Source of the DNA: Pseudomonadales bacterium
GTDB taxonomy: Bacteria > Pseudomonadota > Gammaproteobacteria > Pseudomonadales > Pseudohongiellaceae
Assembly (NCBI GenBank): GCA_024234365.1
Contig: JACKOK010000003.1
Coordinates: forward strand, 310,001 to 374,000
DNA: 64,000 nt
Reading direction: 5' to 3'
A program made the position numbers and the translations under genes. Below are positions 24,750-33,551 of the stretch, one piece after another. Positions within the stretch are counted from its first letter, which is position 1. Every line of letters starts with the position of its first letter. The notes under the pieces were generated by a model that did not search any database, had not been told where the DNA came from, and saw nothing but the letters and a program-made list of their open reading frames with translations.

Positions 24750-25416
24750 GGTGCGGCTCCCGGTGAATGCGGGTGCCGGCAAAATAGGACAGGCTGATCG
24801 CGATGAGGGAGATCAGCAGCAGCACCGCAGACATGACGGCTGCTGCATGATTGTCGAAGGCCTGTACGCGATCATAGATGGCGATGGCGATGGTACGGGT
24901 TTCTCCCGGAATATTGCCTCCCACCATCAAGACCACGCCGAACTCCCCAAGGGTGTGTGCAAACGTCAGCACCAGGGCCGACAGAATTCCCGGCCACGCC
25001 AGGGGCAGTTCAATACGGTGCAGGATGCGCCAGGGAGACAGCCCGCAGCAGCGCGCCGCCTCCCGCACCTCCTGGGGAATGGCCTCAAAGGCCCGTTGCA
25101 TCGGTTGCACGGCAAAGGGCAGGTTGAAGATCAGCGAAGCGATGAGCAGACCTGAAAACGAGAAACTGAGCTGCTGGCCAAACAGGGCTTCATAGGCCTG
25201 GCCAAGGGGAGAGCGGCTCCCGAGCGCTACCAGCAGATAGAAGCCCAGCACGGTCGGCGGCAAGACCAGGGGTAGGGTCAGCAGGGCTTCCACGATACTT
25301 TTTCCTGCGAAGTCACGCCATGCCAGCAGGCGACCGAGCCAGACACCCAGCGGGAGAAGGATGAGCATTGTCCATAGGGACAATGTCAGGGAGAGCTGTA
25401 GCGCTGACCAGTCCAT
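24742..25416 (-). CDS. modB: Molybdate ABC transporter permease ModB
   Basis: Inner-membrane permease of 224 residues with about five hydrophobic helices and the EAA loop VREAARCCGLSPWRILHRIELPLAWPG given in part: the E-A-A and G of the loop are present. LPLVLPPTVLGFYLL and TLGEFGVVLMVGGNIPGETRT are typical of ModB. The ATG at 25416 gives the family start MDWSALQLSLTLS; the open frame extends upstream into modA but without support. It starts 10 bp after modA and overlaps modC by 8 bp. Confidence 0.93.
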   Translation of the reverse strand: MDWSALQLSLTLSLWTMLILLPLGVWLGRLLAWRDFAGKSIVEALLTLPLVLPPTVLGFYLLVALGSRSPLGQAYEALFGQQLSFSFSGLLIASLIFNLPFAVQPMQRAFEAIPQEVREAARCCGLSPWRILHRIELPLAWPGILSALVLTFAHTLGEFGVVLMVGGNIPGETRTIAIAIYDRVQAFDNHAAAVMSAVLLLISLIAISLSYFAGTRIHREPHHA

Positions 25417-25426
25417 TGCAAGATTC

Positions 25427-26212
25427 TCAGGGGGTTTGAGGCAGGTCGAAACCGAACTGGCGCATGATCTCCCGTGCCTGTGTTCCCTGTAAATAGGCAT
25501 AAAACTCGTGCAGAGCAGGAGAGGCGGTTTTCAGCAGCACCATGCGCTGGCGCAGCGGTTCATGCCAGTCTTGTGGAATCAACGCGTAGCGACCCAGGCG
25601 GGATACATTCGGGGCCAGCGCCAGGGAATAAGCAATGATTCCTCCCTGGGTGCTGCCGGAGGTGGCGAATTGTGCGGCCTGCGAGACATTCTCCCCCAGC
25701 ACCAGGTGTTCCTGCAGGGCTTCCCACAGGCCAGCGTGGCGCAGAGCCTCCTCTGCCCGCCGTCCGTAGGGAGCGTGTTCGGGATTGGCGATGGCAAAGC
25801 GTTGGATGAGATTGCTGTCCAACGCCTCGCGCAGGCTCTGCAGGTTTTCATCCGGTTGCAGCAGGGAGTCATGGGGAGCGATGAGAACGATGCGTCCCTG
25901 TGCGTACAGCACTCCGCCATCCTCGGTGAGCCCGGCCTCATCGAGTTGCCGGACATAGCTTTCATCGGCAGACATGAACATCTGGAAGGGAGCTCCTTCG
26001 CGAATCTGTCGATAAAAATTCCCCGATGAGCCATAGATGGCCTGCACGCTGTGCCCGGTGTCGAGACGGTACTGCTCCCGCACTGCCTCCAGGGCGAACT
26101 GCAGATCGGATGCGGCGGCAATGGTGGCGCTTTGAGCGTGTCCCATGGCCGTCTGTGCGATGCAGAGCATGGCCAGGCAGAGCGAGTAGAGCAGGCGAGC
26201 GGGGCTGGGCAT
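25427..26212 (-). CDS. modA: Molybdate-binding periplasmic protein ModA
   Basis: Periplasmic molybdate/tungstate-binding protein of 261 residues. A signal peptide ends GHAQ|SA. Family features: IAAASDLQFALE, IYGSSGNFYRQIREGAPFQMFMSAD given in part, and GENVSQAAQFATSGSTQGGIIAYSLA. I chose ATG 26212 because the ModE-like operator at 26240-26263 would sit almost on top of the alternative ATG at 26236. First gene of the modABC operon, presumably repressed by ModE when molybdate is sufficient. Confidence 0.9.
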   Translation of the reverse strand: MPSPARLLYSLCLAMLCIAQTAMGHAQSATIAAASDLQFALEAVREQYRLDTGHSVQAIYGSSGNFYRQIREGAPFQMFMSADESYVRQLDEAGLTEDGGVLYAQGRIVLIAPHDSLLQPDENLQSLREALDSNLIQRFAIANPEHAPYGRRAEEALRHAGLWEALQEHLVLGENVSQAAQFATSGSTQGGIIAYSLALAPNVSRLGRYALIPQDWHEPLRQRMVLLKTASPALHEFYAYLQGTQAREIMRQFGFDLPQTP

Positions 26213-26239
26213 AAAGGATTTCCGTGCTGGGTCCATGAG

Positions 26240-26263
26240 CGCTATATCATTTCATATATAGCG
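26240..26263. promoter_or_regulatory. ModE-type operator upstream of modA
   Basis: The inverted repeat CGCTATAT at 26240-26247 and ATATAGCG at 26256-26263 surrounds an 8-base centre. It matches the known ModE-box pattern of CGnTATAT half-sites pointing inward. It lies just before modA and in the gap shared with the divergent SDR gene. No modE gene is in the window. Confidence 0.75.
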
Positions 26264-26383
26264 ATTGAGAGTCCACCTTTTTACGCTTGTCGAGCCGGTC
26301 CCGGGAGCCTTGAAAAGGCTTGTTCGTTTCCCGGAAATCTTGCTAGCTTATTGGAATAAACGATTATGGAGAGGGGGTGCAGA

Positions 26384-27148
26384 GTGGGCCTGTTTGACCT
26401 GACAGGGAAAACGGCATTGATTACCGGCTCAAGCAGGGGCATTGGTCTGGCGATTGCCCGCCGGATGGCAGAGGCTGGCGCCCGTGTGGTGATTTCAAGC
26501 CGGAATCAGCAAGCCTGTGATGAGGTGGCTGCACAAATCAATGCCGAGGGAGGAAGTGCCATTGCGCTCGCCTGCAATATCAATGACCGGGCGCAGCTCG
26601 AAGCTCTCGTCAGGAAGGCCAGCGAACACGTTGGGGCGATTGATATTCTCGTCTGCAATGCGGCACTGAATCCGCATTACGGCCCCTCACAGGATATTCC
26701 CGACGAAGCCTTTGACAAGATCATGAACGCCAATGTCGGCAGCGCTCATCGCCTCTGCCAGCTCGTGATTCCAGGCATGGCCGAACGCGGGGGCGGTGCC
26801 GTCGTGATTGTCTCGTCCATTGCGGGCTTGAAGGGAAGCCGCATGCTGGGAACCTACGGTATCTCCAAGGCGGCAGACATGCAGTTGGCGCGCAATCTGG
26901 CCGTTGAATGGGGGCCGGACAATGTGCGCGTGAATTGCATTGCGCCCGGGCTGATACGCACGGATTTTGCCAGAGCCCTGTGGGAGAACCCCGAGACCTA
27001 CGCCACGACAGTCGCCCAGTACCCCTTGCGCCGGATCGGTGAGCCGGACGAGATTGCCGGTGCCGCGATTTACCTGGCCTCTGCCGCCGGCAGTTTTACA
27101 ACCGGCCAGACGTTGGTGGTCGATGGCGGTGGCACGATCGCCGGCTAG
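26384..27148 (+). CDS. Short-chain dehydrogenase/reductase
   Basis: Classical SDR of 254 residues using NAD(P)H. The nucleotide motif TGSSRGIGLAIARRM, the NAA motif in VCNAALNP, catalytic Ser in IVSSIAGLKGS, and Tyr-x-x-x-Lys in YGISKAADMQLARNLA are all present, with the C-terminal GSFTTGQTLVVDGGGTI. I prefer the GTG at 26384, which follows GAGAGGGGG and yields the common start xGLFDLTGKTALITG; an ATG at 26366 is possible. It lies 58 bp before an acyl-CoA dehydrogenase on the same strand, suggesting a shared acyl-CoA or alcohol oxidation pathway. Substrate unknown. Confidence 0.88.
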   Translation: MGLFDLTGKTALITGSSRGIGLAIARRMAEAGARVVISSRNQQACDEVAAQINAEGGSAIALACNINDRAQLEALVRKASEHVGAIDILVCNAALNPHYGPSQDIPDEAFDKIMNANVGSAHRLCQLVIPGMAERGGGAVVIVSSIAGLKGSRMLGTYGISKAADMQLARNLAVEWGPDNVRVNCIAPGLIRTDFARALWENPETYATTVAQYPLRRIGEPDEIAGAAIYLASAAGSFTTGQTLVVDGGGTIAG

Positions 27149-27206
27149 GCTCCGGGGGGGAGTCTGCCGTTTCGCTGACATCAGCAGCAGGAAGGAGGAT
27201 GCGATG

Positions 27207-28424
27207 ATGAACCTGGGTTTGTCTCCCGAGATGGAGGCGGTCCGCGAGAAGATTCGCCACTTTGTGGCCCATGATGTTGCTGCCGTGGAACAGCGTTATC
27301 AGGACGAGGTCGCCGTTGGTGATCGCTGGTCACACACGCCGGTACAGGAAGACATCATGGAGGGGCTAAAGACCCGGGCTCGGGCGCTGGGCCTGTGGAA
27401 CTTCTTTCTGCCGAAGAGCCAGGGCGGCGCAGGGATCAGCAATCTGGAGTACGCCCATCTTGCCGAGGTCATGGGGCGCAGCCGTCTCGCCTCCGAAGCC
27501 TTCAACTGCAGTGCGCCGGACACCGGCAATATGGAAGTGCTGGAACGTTACGGCTCCGAGGAGCAGAAGGCGCGCTGGCTGCAACCCCTGCTGGAGGGGA
27601 AGATCCGCTCGGCCTTTGCCATGACCGAACCCGATGTCGCCTCATCCGATGCCACCAATATTGCCAGCACGGCTGTGCTGCAGGGGGACGAGTGGCGGAT
27701 CAATGGGGAGAAATTCTATATTTCCGGTGCCGGTGACAAGCGTTGCCGGATCATGATCGTGATGGTCGTCACCGATCCCGATGCGCCCAAATACCAACGC
27801 CAGTCTCAAATCCTCGTGCCCATGGACACACCGGGTGTCGACATTGTCCGTCCCATGGAGGTATTCGGGCATGACGATGCGCCACATGGGCATATGCATA
27901 TCCGTTTCAAGGATGTCCGGGTTCCGAAGGAGAACCTGATTCTGGGGCGAGGCCGGGGTTTTGAAATCTCCCAGGGGCGCTTGGGGCCGGGGCGGATTCA
28001 TCATTGCATGCGCTCCATCGGAGCGGCCGAGAAGGCGTTGCAACTGCTGTGCGAGCGTGCCTTGAGCCGTCAGGCTTTTGGCAAGCCGCTGGCGGAGCTG
28101 GGCGGCAATTACGATGTGATTGCCGACTCCCGCATCGAAATCGACATGTGCCGCCTGCTGGTATTCAAGGCGGCCTGGCTGATGGACACGCAGGGTAACA
28201 AGGCGGCCCGGGATGCGATTTCCCAGATTAAAGTGGCGGTGCCGAACATGGCGCTGCGGGTCATTGACCGGGCGATTCAGGTCTACGGTGCGGCGGGGGT
28301 TTCCCAGGATTTTCCCTTGGCCGCTCTGTGGACCAGTCAACGAACCCTGCGTTTGGCGGACGGCCCCGATGAAGTTCACCGACGCGTGGTCGCGCGTGCC
28401 GAGTTGGCCAGATACCGGGAGTGA
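27207..28424 (+). CDS. Acyl-CoA dehydrogenase family protein
   Basis: FAD-dependent acyl-CoA dehydrogenase of 405 residues. N-terminal helical domain, the FAD-binding segment FAMTEPDVASSDATNI, the beta domain with WRINGEKFYISGAG, and the C-terminal four-helix bundle with GRGFEISQGRLGPGRIHHCM, ALSRQAFGKPLAEL and IQVYGAAGVSQDFPLA. The type resembles the larger ACAD10/11-like bacterial enzymes. AGGAGG at 27194-27199 places the start at ATG 27207 (or 27204). It presumably forms a unit with the SDR; electrons would pass via ETF to the ETF-QO encoded at 38.7 kb. Confidence 0.9.
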   Translation: MNLGLSPEMEAVREKIRHFVAHDVAAVEQRYQDEVAVGDRWSHTPVQEDIMEGLKTRARALGLWNFFLPKSQGGAGISNLEYAHLAEVMGRSRLASEAFNCSAPDTGNMEVLERYGSEEQKARWLQPLLEGKIRSAFAMTEPDVASSDATNIASTAVLQGDEWRINGEKFYISGAGDKRCRIMIVMVVTDPDAPKYQRQSQILVPMDTPGVDIVRPMEVFGHDDAPHGHMHIRFKDVRVPKENLILGRGRGFEISQGRLGPGRIHHCMRSIGAAEKALQLLCERALSRQAFGKPLAELGGNYDVIADSRIEIDMCRLLVFKAAWLMDTQGNKAARDAISQIKVAVPNMALRVIDRAIQVYGAAGVSQDFPLAALWTSQRTLRLADGPDEVHRRVVARAELARYRE

Positions 28425-28425
28425 G

Positions 28426-28456
28426 AAAACCCCGGTGCCACGGGCGGGCACCGGGG
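28426..28456 (-). terminator. Terminator of the CadC-type regulator gene
   Basis: CCCCGGTGCC at 28430-28439 pairs with GGCACCGGGG at 28447-28456. Read on the minus strand it is followed by TTTT (28429-28426). It lies between the convergent dehydrogenase and regulator genes. Confidence 0.75.
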
Positions 28457-28462
28457 GCAGGC

Positions 28463-29536
28463 TCAGGAGAGCCAGTCAAAGTGTTTGCTGAGGCTGGTCA
28501 GCTTGAAGCCGTGTTCGGAGTCCTTGCGTTCGATGGCCTTGGATGCATCGATGTCGGGCCCCTGGATGACCCGGGTGGTGAAACTGTCGATGTCAAACAT
28601 GACCAGGCTTGCCTGCTCTGTGGGCAGAACGGCTGCCGGAGTCATGCGGGGGGCCTGGGCAAACAGCAGGGCGCGATCAATCGGTGACCACTGCAGGTTA
28701 TAGAGCGTGTCGGGCGTGCTGAGTACCGCCACCGGGGAGTTGGGCAGATCCGTTGAGCCCAGCAGCAGGCTGGAGCCATCGTCGTCATAGCGGATCTGTG
28801 CGAACAGGCGCCCATCCCGGGAGATGACGGCTTGAGTGCTGTGGCGCAGATCGGCCGTGGTGGCCGGAATCTCCTCCCGGGACGACACCACTTTCTCAAG
28901 TTTTCCGCCAATCAGGGTATCGAGTTCGGCAGCGCCCTGCACCTGCAGGTCGGCCAGCTGGGGATCGAATTCCTGCTGTGGCGCTGCCGTGAATTGCAGC
29001 CCCAGTATGAACAGGGAAGCAACGGCCAGTGCGCTGGCCGCAAACTGGCGGGGGGCGCCCAGCCAGGGCATGGCATGGCGTTGCCAGAAACCTGCCGCGG
29101 CGGCGACTTCCAGCGCGGTGTTGTGTTCTTCGGCAAGGGACGGTTGAGCCTTGGCAGGTGCTGCGTCCGCTTCCACAACGCGGCAATCGCCTGCGAGGCG
29201 GTAACCGGTCTTGGGAATGGTGTCGATCAAGCGCTTGCTGCCGTTTCCGCTTTCCAGTTTCTTGCGCAGCTCCGAAACGGCCCGGGTCAGCGAATTCTCG
29301 TTGACGATGACCCGTGGCCAGATGCGGCTGATGAGGGATTCGCGGCTCTGCACCTTGCCGGGGCTGCCGGCGAGGATGCACAGCAGGAGCATCAGACGCG
29401 GTTCCAGAGAGCGGCTTTCTCCTGTGTCCAGACACTGCACCCGGTTGGCAGCAGGTTCCACGAACCAGTGCTCCAGCTGGAACGGTTCAGTCCGGACATC
29501 CTTGCTGTGCGATGCAACCCAATCATTATCAGTCAT
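28463..29536 (-). CDS. CadC/ToxR-type membrane transcriptional regulator
   Basis: One-component regulator of 357 residues. A cytoplasmic winged-helix domain (about residues 17-115) has NRVQCLDTGESRSLEPRLML, LISRIWPRVIVNENSLTRAV and the ending IDTIPKTGYRLAG. A single membrane helix (about 165-182, FAASALAVASLFILGLQF) leads to a periplasmic C-terminal domain with propeller-like segments (AVISRDGRLFAQIRYDDDG, NLQWSPIDRALLFAQA). It is divergent from an HtrA-type protease, which it may control. The signal sensed is unknown. Confidence 0.85.
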   Translation of the reverse strand: MTDNDWVASHSKDVRTEPFQLEHWFVEPAANRVQCLDTGESRSLEPRLMLLLCILAGSPGKVQSRESLISRIWPRVIVNENSLTRAVSELRKKLESGNGSKRLIDTIPKTGYRLAGDCRVVEADAAPAKAQPSLAEEHNTALEVAAAAGFWQRHAMPWLGAPRQFAASALAVASLFILGLQFTAAPQQEFDPQLADLQVQGAAELDTLIGGKLEKVVSSREEIPATTADLRHSTQAVISRDGRLFAQIRYDDDGSSLLLGSTDLPNSPVAVLSTPDTLYNLQWSPIDRALLFAQAPRMTPAAVLPTEQASLVMFDIDSFTTRVIQGPDIDASKAIERKDSEHGFKLTSLSKHFDWLS

Positions 29537-29863
29537 GATGCTGTCTCTTGTTGACGTTTGCTGGCCCTGTCTTGCGCCGGCTGTTGTCGTCTCTACAGTC
29601 TTTGACTATCGACATCCGCCGGGGTTCCTCATTCGTCACTTCTTCTTTACGGCCCTTTCTGGCCCTTTCCGTCGGATTCTAGTCCACTTTTTCCGTTTGA
29701 CGCAGTAAAGGCCTGTTTCTTCACCTTTTCTGGATAAAAAGTTCAGGGATTCCGAAGGTATTTCCCCGTTTTGGCGCCTAGATTGGGAGCCATGAAGTCC
29801 CTGTCTGTGCTCCCGGTGCAGCGGGGTGAAAGCTGAAGTTCCTTCTTTTCATGAGGGCAGTGT
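29537..29863. other. 327-bp divergent intergenic region, regulator / protease
   Basis: No gene is convincing here. A direct repeat GGCCCTTTC (29651-29659 and 29661-29669) is a possible binding site. A TTGACG at 29697-29702 lacks a matching -10. A 14-codon ORF at 29792-29836 (M-K-S-L-S-V-L-P-V-Q-R-G-E-S) with GGGAG before it is too short to judge; it overlaps a small hairpin GGGAGC/GCTCCC (29785-29790, 29809-29814). Confidence 0.4.
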
Positions 29864-31270
29864 ATGAAAAATCTAGTCTTGAGAGTGTTACTGATTGTTT
29901 CTTTTAGTGGTCTTGTGGCAGCCAATGCCAGCGCGGCGGGCGATATCCTGCGTGCCAATGGAATTCCTTCTCTGGCGCCCATGTTGCAGAACGTGACGCC
30001 TGCGGTGGTGATTGTGTCCACCACCCAGTCGGCAAACGGGCCTGAATCCCTGCGTTTTATGGATGAGGACGATCTGCGCCGTTTCTTCAGTGATCCCTCC
30101 GCACGCCGCCAGCAGCCCAGGGGAGAGGTTCGGGGCATGGGCTCGGGCGTCATCGTGGATGCCGACCAGGGCTATATCGTGACCAATAACCATGTGATCG
30201 CCAATGCCGATCGTATCAATGTCTCTCTGCAGGATGGTCGCGAATTCAAGGCGACACTGATAGGTGCGGACCCGAGCACGGATGTCGCGCTGCTGCAGAT
30301 CGAGGCGGATGAGCTGATGGAGCTGCGCTTTGCGAATATCGATCAGGTTCGAGTGGGCGATTACGTTGTCGCGGTCGGCAACCCTTTTGGGGTGGGCCAG
30401 ACCGTTACCCAGGGCATTGTCAGTGCGCTGGGGCGGGGCGGGCTCAACAACGAGAACTATGAGGATTTCATCCAGACAGACGCCGCTATCAATATGGGCA
30501 ACTCCGGTGGAGCCCTGGTTAACCTGGAGGGGGAGCTGATCGGAATCAATACGGCCATCATCAGCGGCAGCGGAACCAGTGCCGGGATTGCCTTCGCGGT
30601 TCCCGTCAACATGATCTCTGCGGTTATGGAGCAACTGGAGCAATACGGTGAAGTGCGTCGCGGCCAGTTAGGGGTGCAGATTCAGGACCTGACCGCCGCC
30701 ATGGACAGCGCGCTGAAGACCGGGGCCGGCAAGGGAGCTCTGGTGACCAGCGTTGTGCCGGGCAGCGCCGCGGAGAAGGCCGGAATTGAAGTCTCCGATG
30801 TGATTGTCGCCGTGGACGATCAGAGCGTGGACAGTGGCCGTGATCTGCGCAATATCGTCGGACTGATGCGGGTGAACCAGGAGGTCAAGCTACAGGTCTT
30901 CCGCAACGGCAAGGCCCAGACCATCAGCGCCGTGATCGGTGGTGCCGAACCCACGCTGGCGGAAAACGAAGCCCAGCCCAATCGCAACCTGAGTGACCCC
31001 GTCTACCTGGGAGCCGAGCTGCGCAGCCTGGACAACAATGCCGTGAGCTCCCGCAGCAGCGGTCTCAATGGCGGGGTCGAGGTGCTCGCTGTGGAACAAG
31101 GCAGCCCCGCCTGGCGTGCCGGTCTGCGTCCGGGAGATGTGATCTACGAAGTGAACCGCAACGATGTTGCCAGCCTGCAGGAATTCAATGAGCTGGTGGC
31201 CGATCCGTCCCAGGTGACTGCCCTCGGGGTGGTACGGGACAACCGCAGAATGCTGGTGATCGTGTCCTGA
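29864..31270 (+). CDS. DegQ/HtrA-type periplasmic serine protease
   Basis: Trypsin-like periplasmic protease and chaperone for misfolded envelope proteins, 468 residues. A signal peptide ends ASAA|GD. The catalytic triad is complete: His110 in VTNNHVIA, Asp140 in ADPSTDVALLQI, Ser214 in NMGNSGGALVN. PDZ1 covers about residues 268-355 (RGQLGVQIQDLT, VTSVVPGSAAEKAGIEVSDV) and PDZ2 about 385-465 (LAVEQGSPAWRAGLRPGDVI). The ATG at 29864 follows GAGGGCAG. Divergent from a CadC-type regulator; a terminator follows. Confidence 0.94.
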   Translation: MKNLVLRVLLIVSFSGLVAANASAAGDILRANGIPSLAPMLQNVTPAVVIVSTTQSANGPESLRFMDEDDLRRFFSDPSARRQQPRGEVRGMGSGVIVDADQGYIVTNNHVIANADRINVSLQDGREFKATLIGADPSTDVALLQIEADELMELRFANIDQVRVGDYVVAVGNPFGVGQTVTQGIVSALGRGGLNNENYEDFIQTDAAINMGNSGGALVNLEGELIGINTAIISGSGTSAGIAFAVPVNMISAVMEQLEQYGEVRRGQLGVQIQDLTAAMDSALKTGAGKGALVTSVVPGSAAEKAGIEVSDVIVAVDDQSVDSGRDLRNIVGLMRVNQEVKLQVFRNGKAQTISAVIGGAEPTLAENEAQPNRNLSDPVYLGAELRSLDNNAVSSRSSGLNGGVEVLAVEQGSPAWRAGLRPGDVIYEVNRNDVASLQEFNELVADPSQVTALGVVRDNRRMLVIVS

Positions 31271-31363
31271 GGGATGCGATCTCCATCGCCGGACAGAGGA
31301 GCGATCCTCGACTGACGTAAATGGAAGGAGTTGGTACTTAGCAGTTTGCTGTGCCTGACTTTG

Positions 31364-31399
31364 GCCGATCCTGGTGCACGCCTCGATCGGCTTTTTTTT
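31364..31399 (+). terminator. Terminator after the HtrA-type protease
   Basis: GCCGATC at 31364-31370 pairs with GATCGGC at 31385-31391, followed by eight T (31392-31399); loop 14 bases. Confidence 0.82.
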
Positions 31400-31427
31400 G
31401 CTGCAACATAGTGTGTGGGGCCGCGTT

Positions 31428-31486
31428 GGTGGGGGAGCAGGCTGGTGTAGGAGCGGGCTGGTGTGGGAGCAGGCCCGCTCCCACAC
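31428..31486. repeat. REP-like cluster: three 16-bp tandem repeats plus inverted arm
   Basis: Three tandem units of the type GGTGTGGGAGCAGGCT start at 31428, 31444 and 31460. The last runs into GCTCCCACAC at 31477-31486, complementary to GTGTGGGAGC at 31461-31470. The core GTGGGAGC...GCTCCCAC resembles bacterial REP palindromes. It lies between the protease terminator and the next gene; the rest of 31271-31576 shows nothing else. Confidence 0.65.
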
Positions 31487-31576
31487 TCGCTCCACACCCA
31501 TACCTGCGTTTGCAATTGCCCTGTAGCGTGTTACCTTCCTGCGCCAGCACCGCTGTCATTTTATGTTTGGAGTATT

Positions 31577-32755
31577 GTGTTGTTGTCCATCAGATTCCCG
31601 GCCCTGCTTGCGACAGTCCTTCTCTTTCCGGGGCCGTCTGCCGATGCGCAGGCGCCCGCTGCGGTGGTCGCTTCCGGGCAGATACAGCGCGCTGCCAGCG
31701 ACCCACTCCCGGCACCGGATTTCAGCCCTTACCTCGACTGGCTCGATACCGAGATCAACACACTCGGCATCCCGGGTGTGGCGATGGGGGTGGTGCGCTC
31801 ACATCAGACCCTGGTGCTGAAGACCTGGGGAGTACGCAGCCTGGAGGCGGAAGCTCCGGTGGACAGTCACACGCTCTTTCGTATTGCGTCTGTCTCCAAG
31901 ACTTTTGCGGGGGCCGTTGCTGCCATGCTGGTGCACGATCAGAAGCAGAGCTGGGATACCCCGATCCTGTCGATTCTTCCGCAATATGCCATCGGCACCG
32001 AATCCAGCACCCGGCAGATGACCCTGCGCCATGTTCTCAGCCACACCACGGGGCTGATGCCGCATGCCTATTCCAATATGCTGGATTCGGGCGTGGCGTA
32101 TGAAAAGATTCAGGAGAAATTCCGTGAGATCCCCACGGTATGCCCGCCCGGTCGTTGCTATGGCTATCAGAATGTCGTGTTCTCTCTGGTTTCCGATGTG
32201 GTGGAGGTGTCCGAGCACGAGAGTTACGAACAGTATGTGCAACAGAGGCTGTTCACCCCTCTGGGCATGAAGACGGCCTCCGTGGGGCTGGAGGGCTATA
32301 CCGGGGCGGACAATGTCAGCACCGCGCATCAGCGCAGGGGTGAGAGCTGGCGCCCGGTGCCCACCAACCCTGCTTATTACTCCGTGGGGCCGGCGGCAGG
32401 AGTCAATGCCAGTGTCGAGGACATGATGATCTGGGCACAGGCCAATCTGGGAGCGTTTCCCCGGGTGTTGCCGCAGGAGGTGCTGGCGCAGCAGCAGACC
32501 CCCGTGGTGGAGACCCCCCGGGGCAGTTATTTCAATCGCTGGCCGCGCCTGGACAAGGCCTGGTACGGTCTGGGCTGGCGCATTTTCGACTACGCCGGAG
32601 TGCGTGTCATCCATCACGGTGGCGGGGTACGGGGCTTTCGTTCCGAACTGGTGCTGGTGCCTTCGTTGGACATCGCCATGGTCATTCTTTTTAATGGCGA
32701 AACCCCGTTGGCCAATGACGTGGTCCCCCAATTTCTGGATGCCCTGATCCCCTGA
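31577..32755 (+). CDS. Exported serine beta-lactamase-like hydrolase
   Basis: Beta-lactamase/DD-peptidase-fold serine hydrolase (Pfam Beta-lactamase type; also esterases of the EstB kind), 392 residues. An N-terminal signal peptide ends SADAQ|AP. The S-x-x-K motif is SVSK in RIASVSKTFAGAV, the Y-x-N motif is YQN in CYGYQNVVFS, and a third box HHGG occurs in VIHHGGGVRGFRSEL, where KTG stands in true beta-lactamases. The start is GTG at 31577 (GGAG upstream; TTG codons right after it are also possible). Role uncertain: peptidoglycan trimming or ester hydrolysis rather than drug resistance. Confidence 0.82.
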   Translation: MLLSIRFPALLATVLLFPGPSADAQAPAAVVASGQIQRAASDPLPAPDFSPYLDWLDTEINTLGIPGVAMGVVRSHQTLVLKTWGVRSLEAEAPVDSHTLFRIASVSKTFAGAVAAMLVHDQKQSWDTPILSILPQYAIGTESSTRQMTLRHVLSHTTGLMPHAYSNMLDSGVAYEKIQEKFREIPTVCPPGRCYGYQNVVFSLVSDVVEVSEHESYEQYVQQRLFTPLGMKTASVGLEGYTGADNVSTAHQRRGESWRPVPTNPAYYSVGPAAGVNASVEDMMIWAQANLGAFPRVLPQEVLAQQQTPVVETPRGSYFNRWPRLDKAWYGLGWRIFDYAGVRVIHHGGGVRGFRSELVLVPSLDIAMVILFNGETPLANDVVPQFLDALIP

Positions 32756-32809
32756 GACGGGAGCGGAGTGCCTTAAACCCGGTTTTGCACCCAAGGAGGA
32801 GTTCCCCCT

Positions 32810-33547
32810 GTGAATGAGATTCATCAGTTGCTGTTTGCCCATCGCAGCATCCGTAAATACACCGAACAGCCCATTGATGAGTCATTGCTGCACACGCTTG
32901 TGCGGGCGGGGCAGTCGGCGGCAAGCTCCAGTTTCCTGCAGGGGGCCACGGTGATCCGCGTGCGCGATCCTGAACGACGGGAGCGCCTTGCCGTCCTGGC
33001 AGGCAATCAGCTGCATGTGCGCAGCGCGCCGGAGTTTCTGGTGCTGTGCGCCGATCTCAAGCGCCCGGGTAACTGTTGTGAACGCTACGACAAACCCTTC
33101 GCCGGGGATTACACGGAGCAATTCATCATCGCGACGGTGGACGTAGCCCTGATGGCGCAGAACATGGTGGTGGCGGCAGAGGCCGCCGGCCTGGGCGGGT
33201 GTTACATCGGCGGAATCCGTAATAATCCCCGGGAGGTGTCTGATTTGCTGAAACTGCCCCGGGGGGTCTACCCCGTGTTTGGTTTGTGCCTCGGTTATCC
33301 GGCGCAGGATCCGGAATGCAAACCGCGCCTGCCCCTGGAGGTGGTGCTGAAAGAGGAGTGCTACAGCGAGGAGGGGGATGAGCAGCGCATTGCGGCCTAC
33401 GATGATACGGTACGCGAGTATTACCGCACCCGCACAGGGGGCGGTCATGGCATCTGCTGGAGCGAGCAGGTGGCCACGTTACTGAGCGAAAAATCCCGCC
33501 CCCATATGCGCCAGTTTCTTGCCGAGCAGGGCTTTACGATGAAGTAA
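32810..33547 (+). CDS. NfsA/Frp-type NADPH nitroreductase or flavin reductase
   Basis: FMN-dependent oxidoreductase of 245 residues, group A nitroreductase. Family features: HRSIRKYTEQPIDESLL, the FMN phosphate-contact SAASSSFLQGATVI, AAEAAGLGGCYIGGIRNN and the cofactor loop FGLCLGYPAQDPECKPRLP. The start is GTG at 32810 with AAGGAGGA nine bases before. Physiological substrates are probably quinones or nitroaromatics. A repeat element begins 4 bp after the stop codon. Confidence 0.9.
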   Translation: MNEIHQLLFAHRSIRKYTEQPIDESLLHTLVRAGQSAASSSFLQGATVIRVRDPERRERLAVLAGNQLHVRSAPEFLVLCADLKRPGNCCERYDKPFAGDYTEQFIIATVDVALMAQNMVVAAEAAGLGGCYIGGIRNNPREVSDLLKLPRGVYPVFGLCLGYPAQDPECKPRLPLEVVLKEECYSEEGDEQRIAAYDDTVREYYRTRTGGGHGICWSEQVATLLSEKSRPHMRQFLAEQGFTMK

Positions 33548-33551
33548 GCCC

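Noticed and set aside
26301..26334. Hairpin AGCCTT/AAGGCT inside CCGGGA/TCCCGG as a riboswitch or small RNA
   Set aside because: Short nested stems only; no conserved core recognisable, and it may simply be spacer between divergent promoters.
31428..31486. CRISPR array
   Set aside because: Three 16-bp repeats are directly adjacent without spacers; no cas genes are present.
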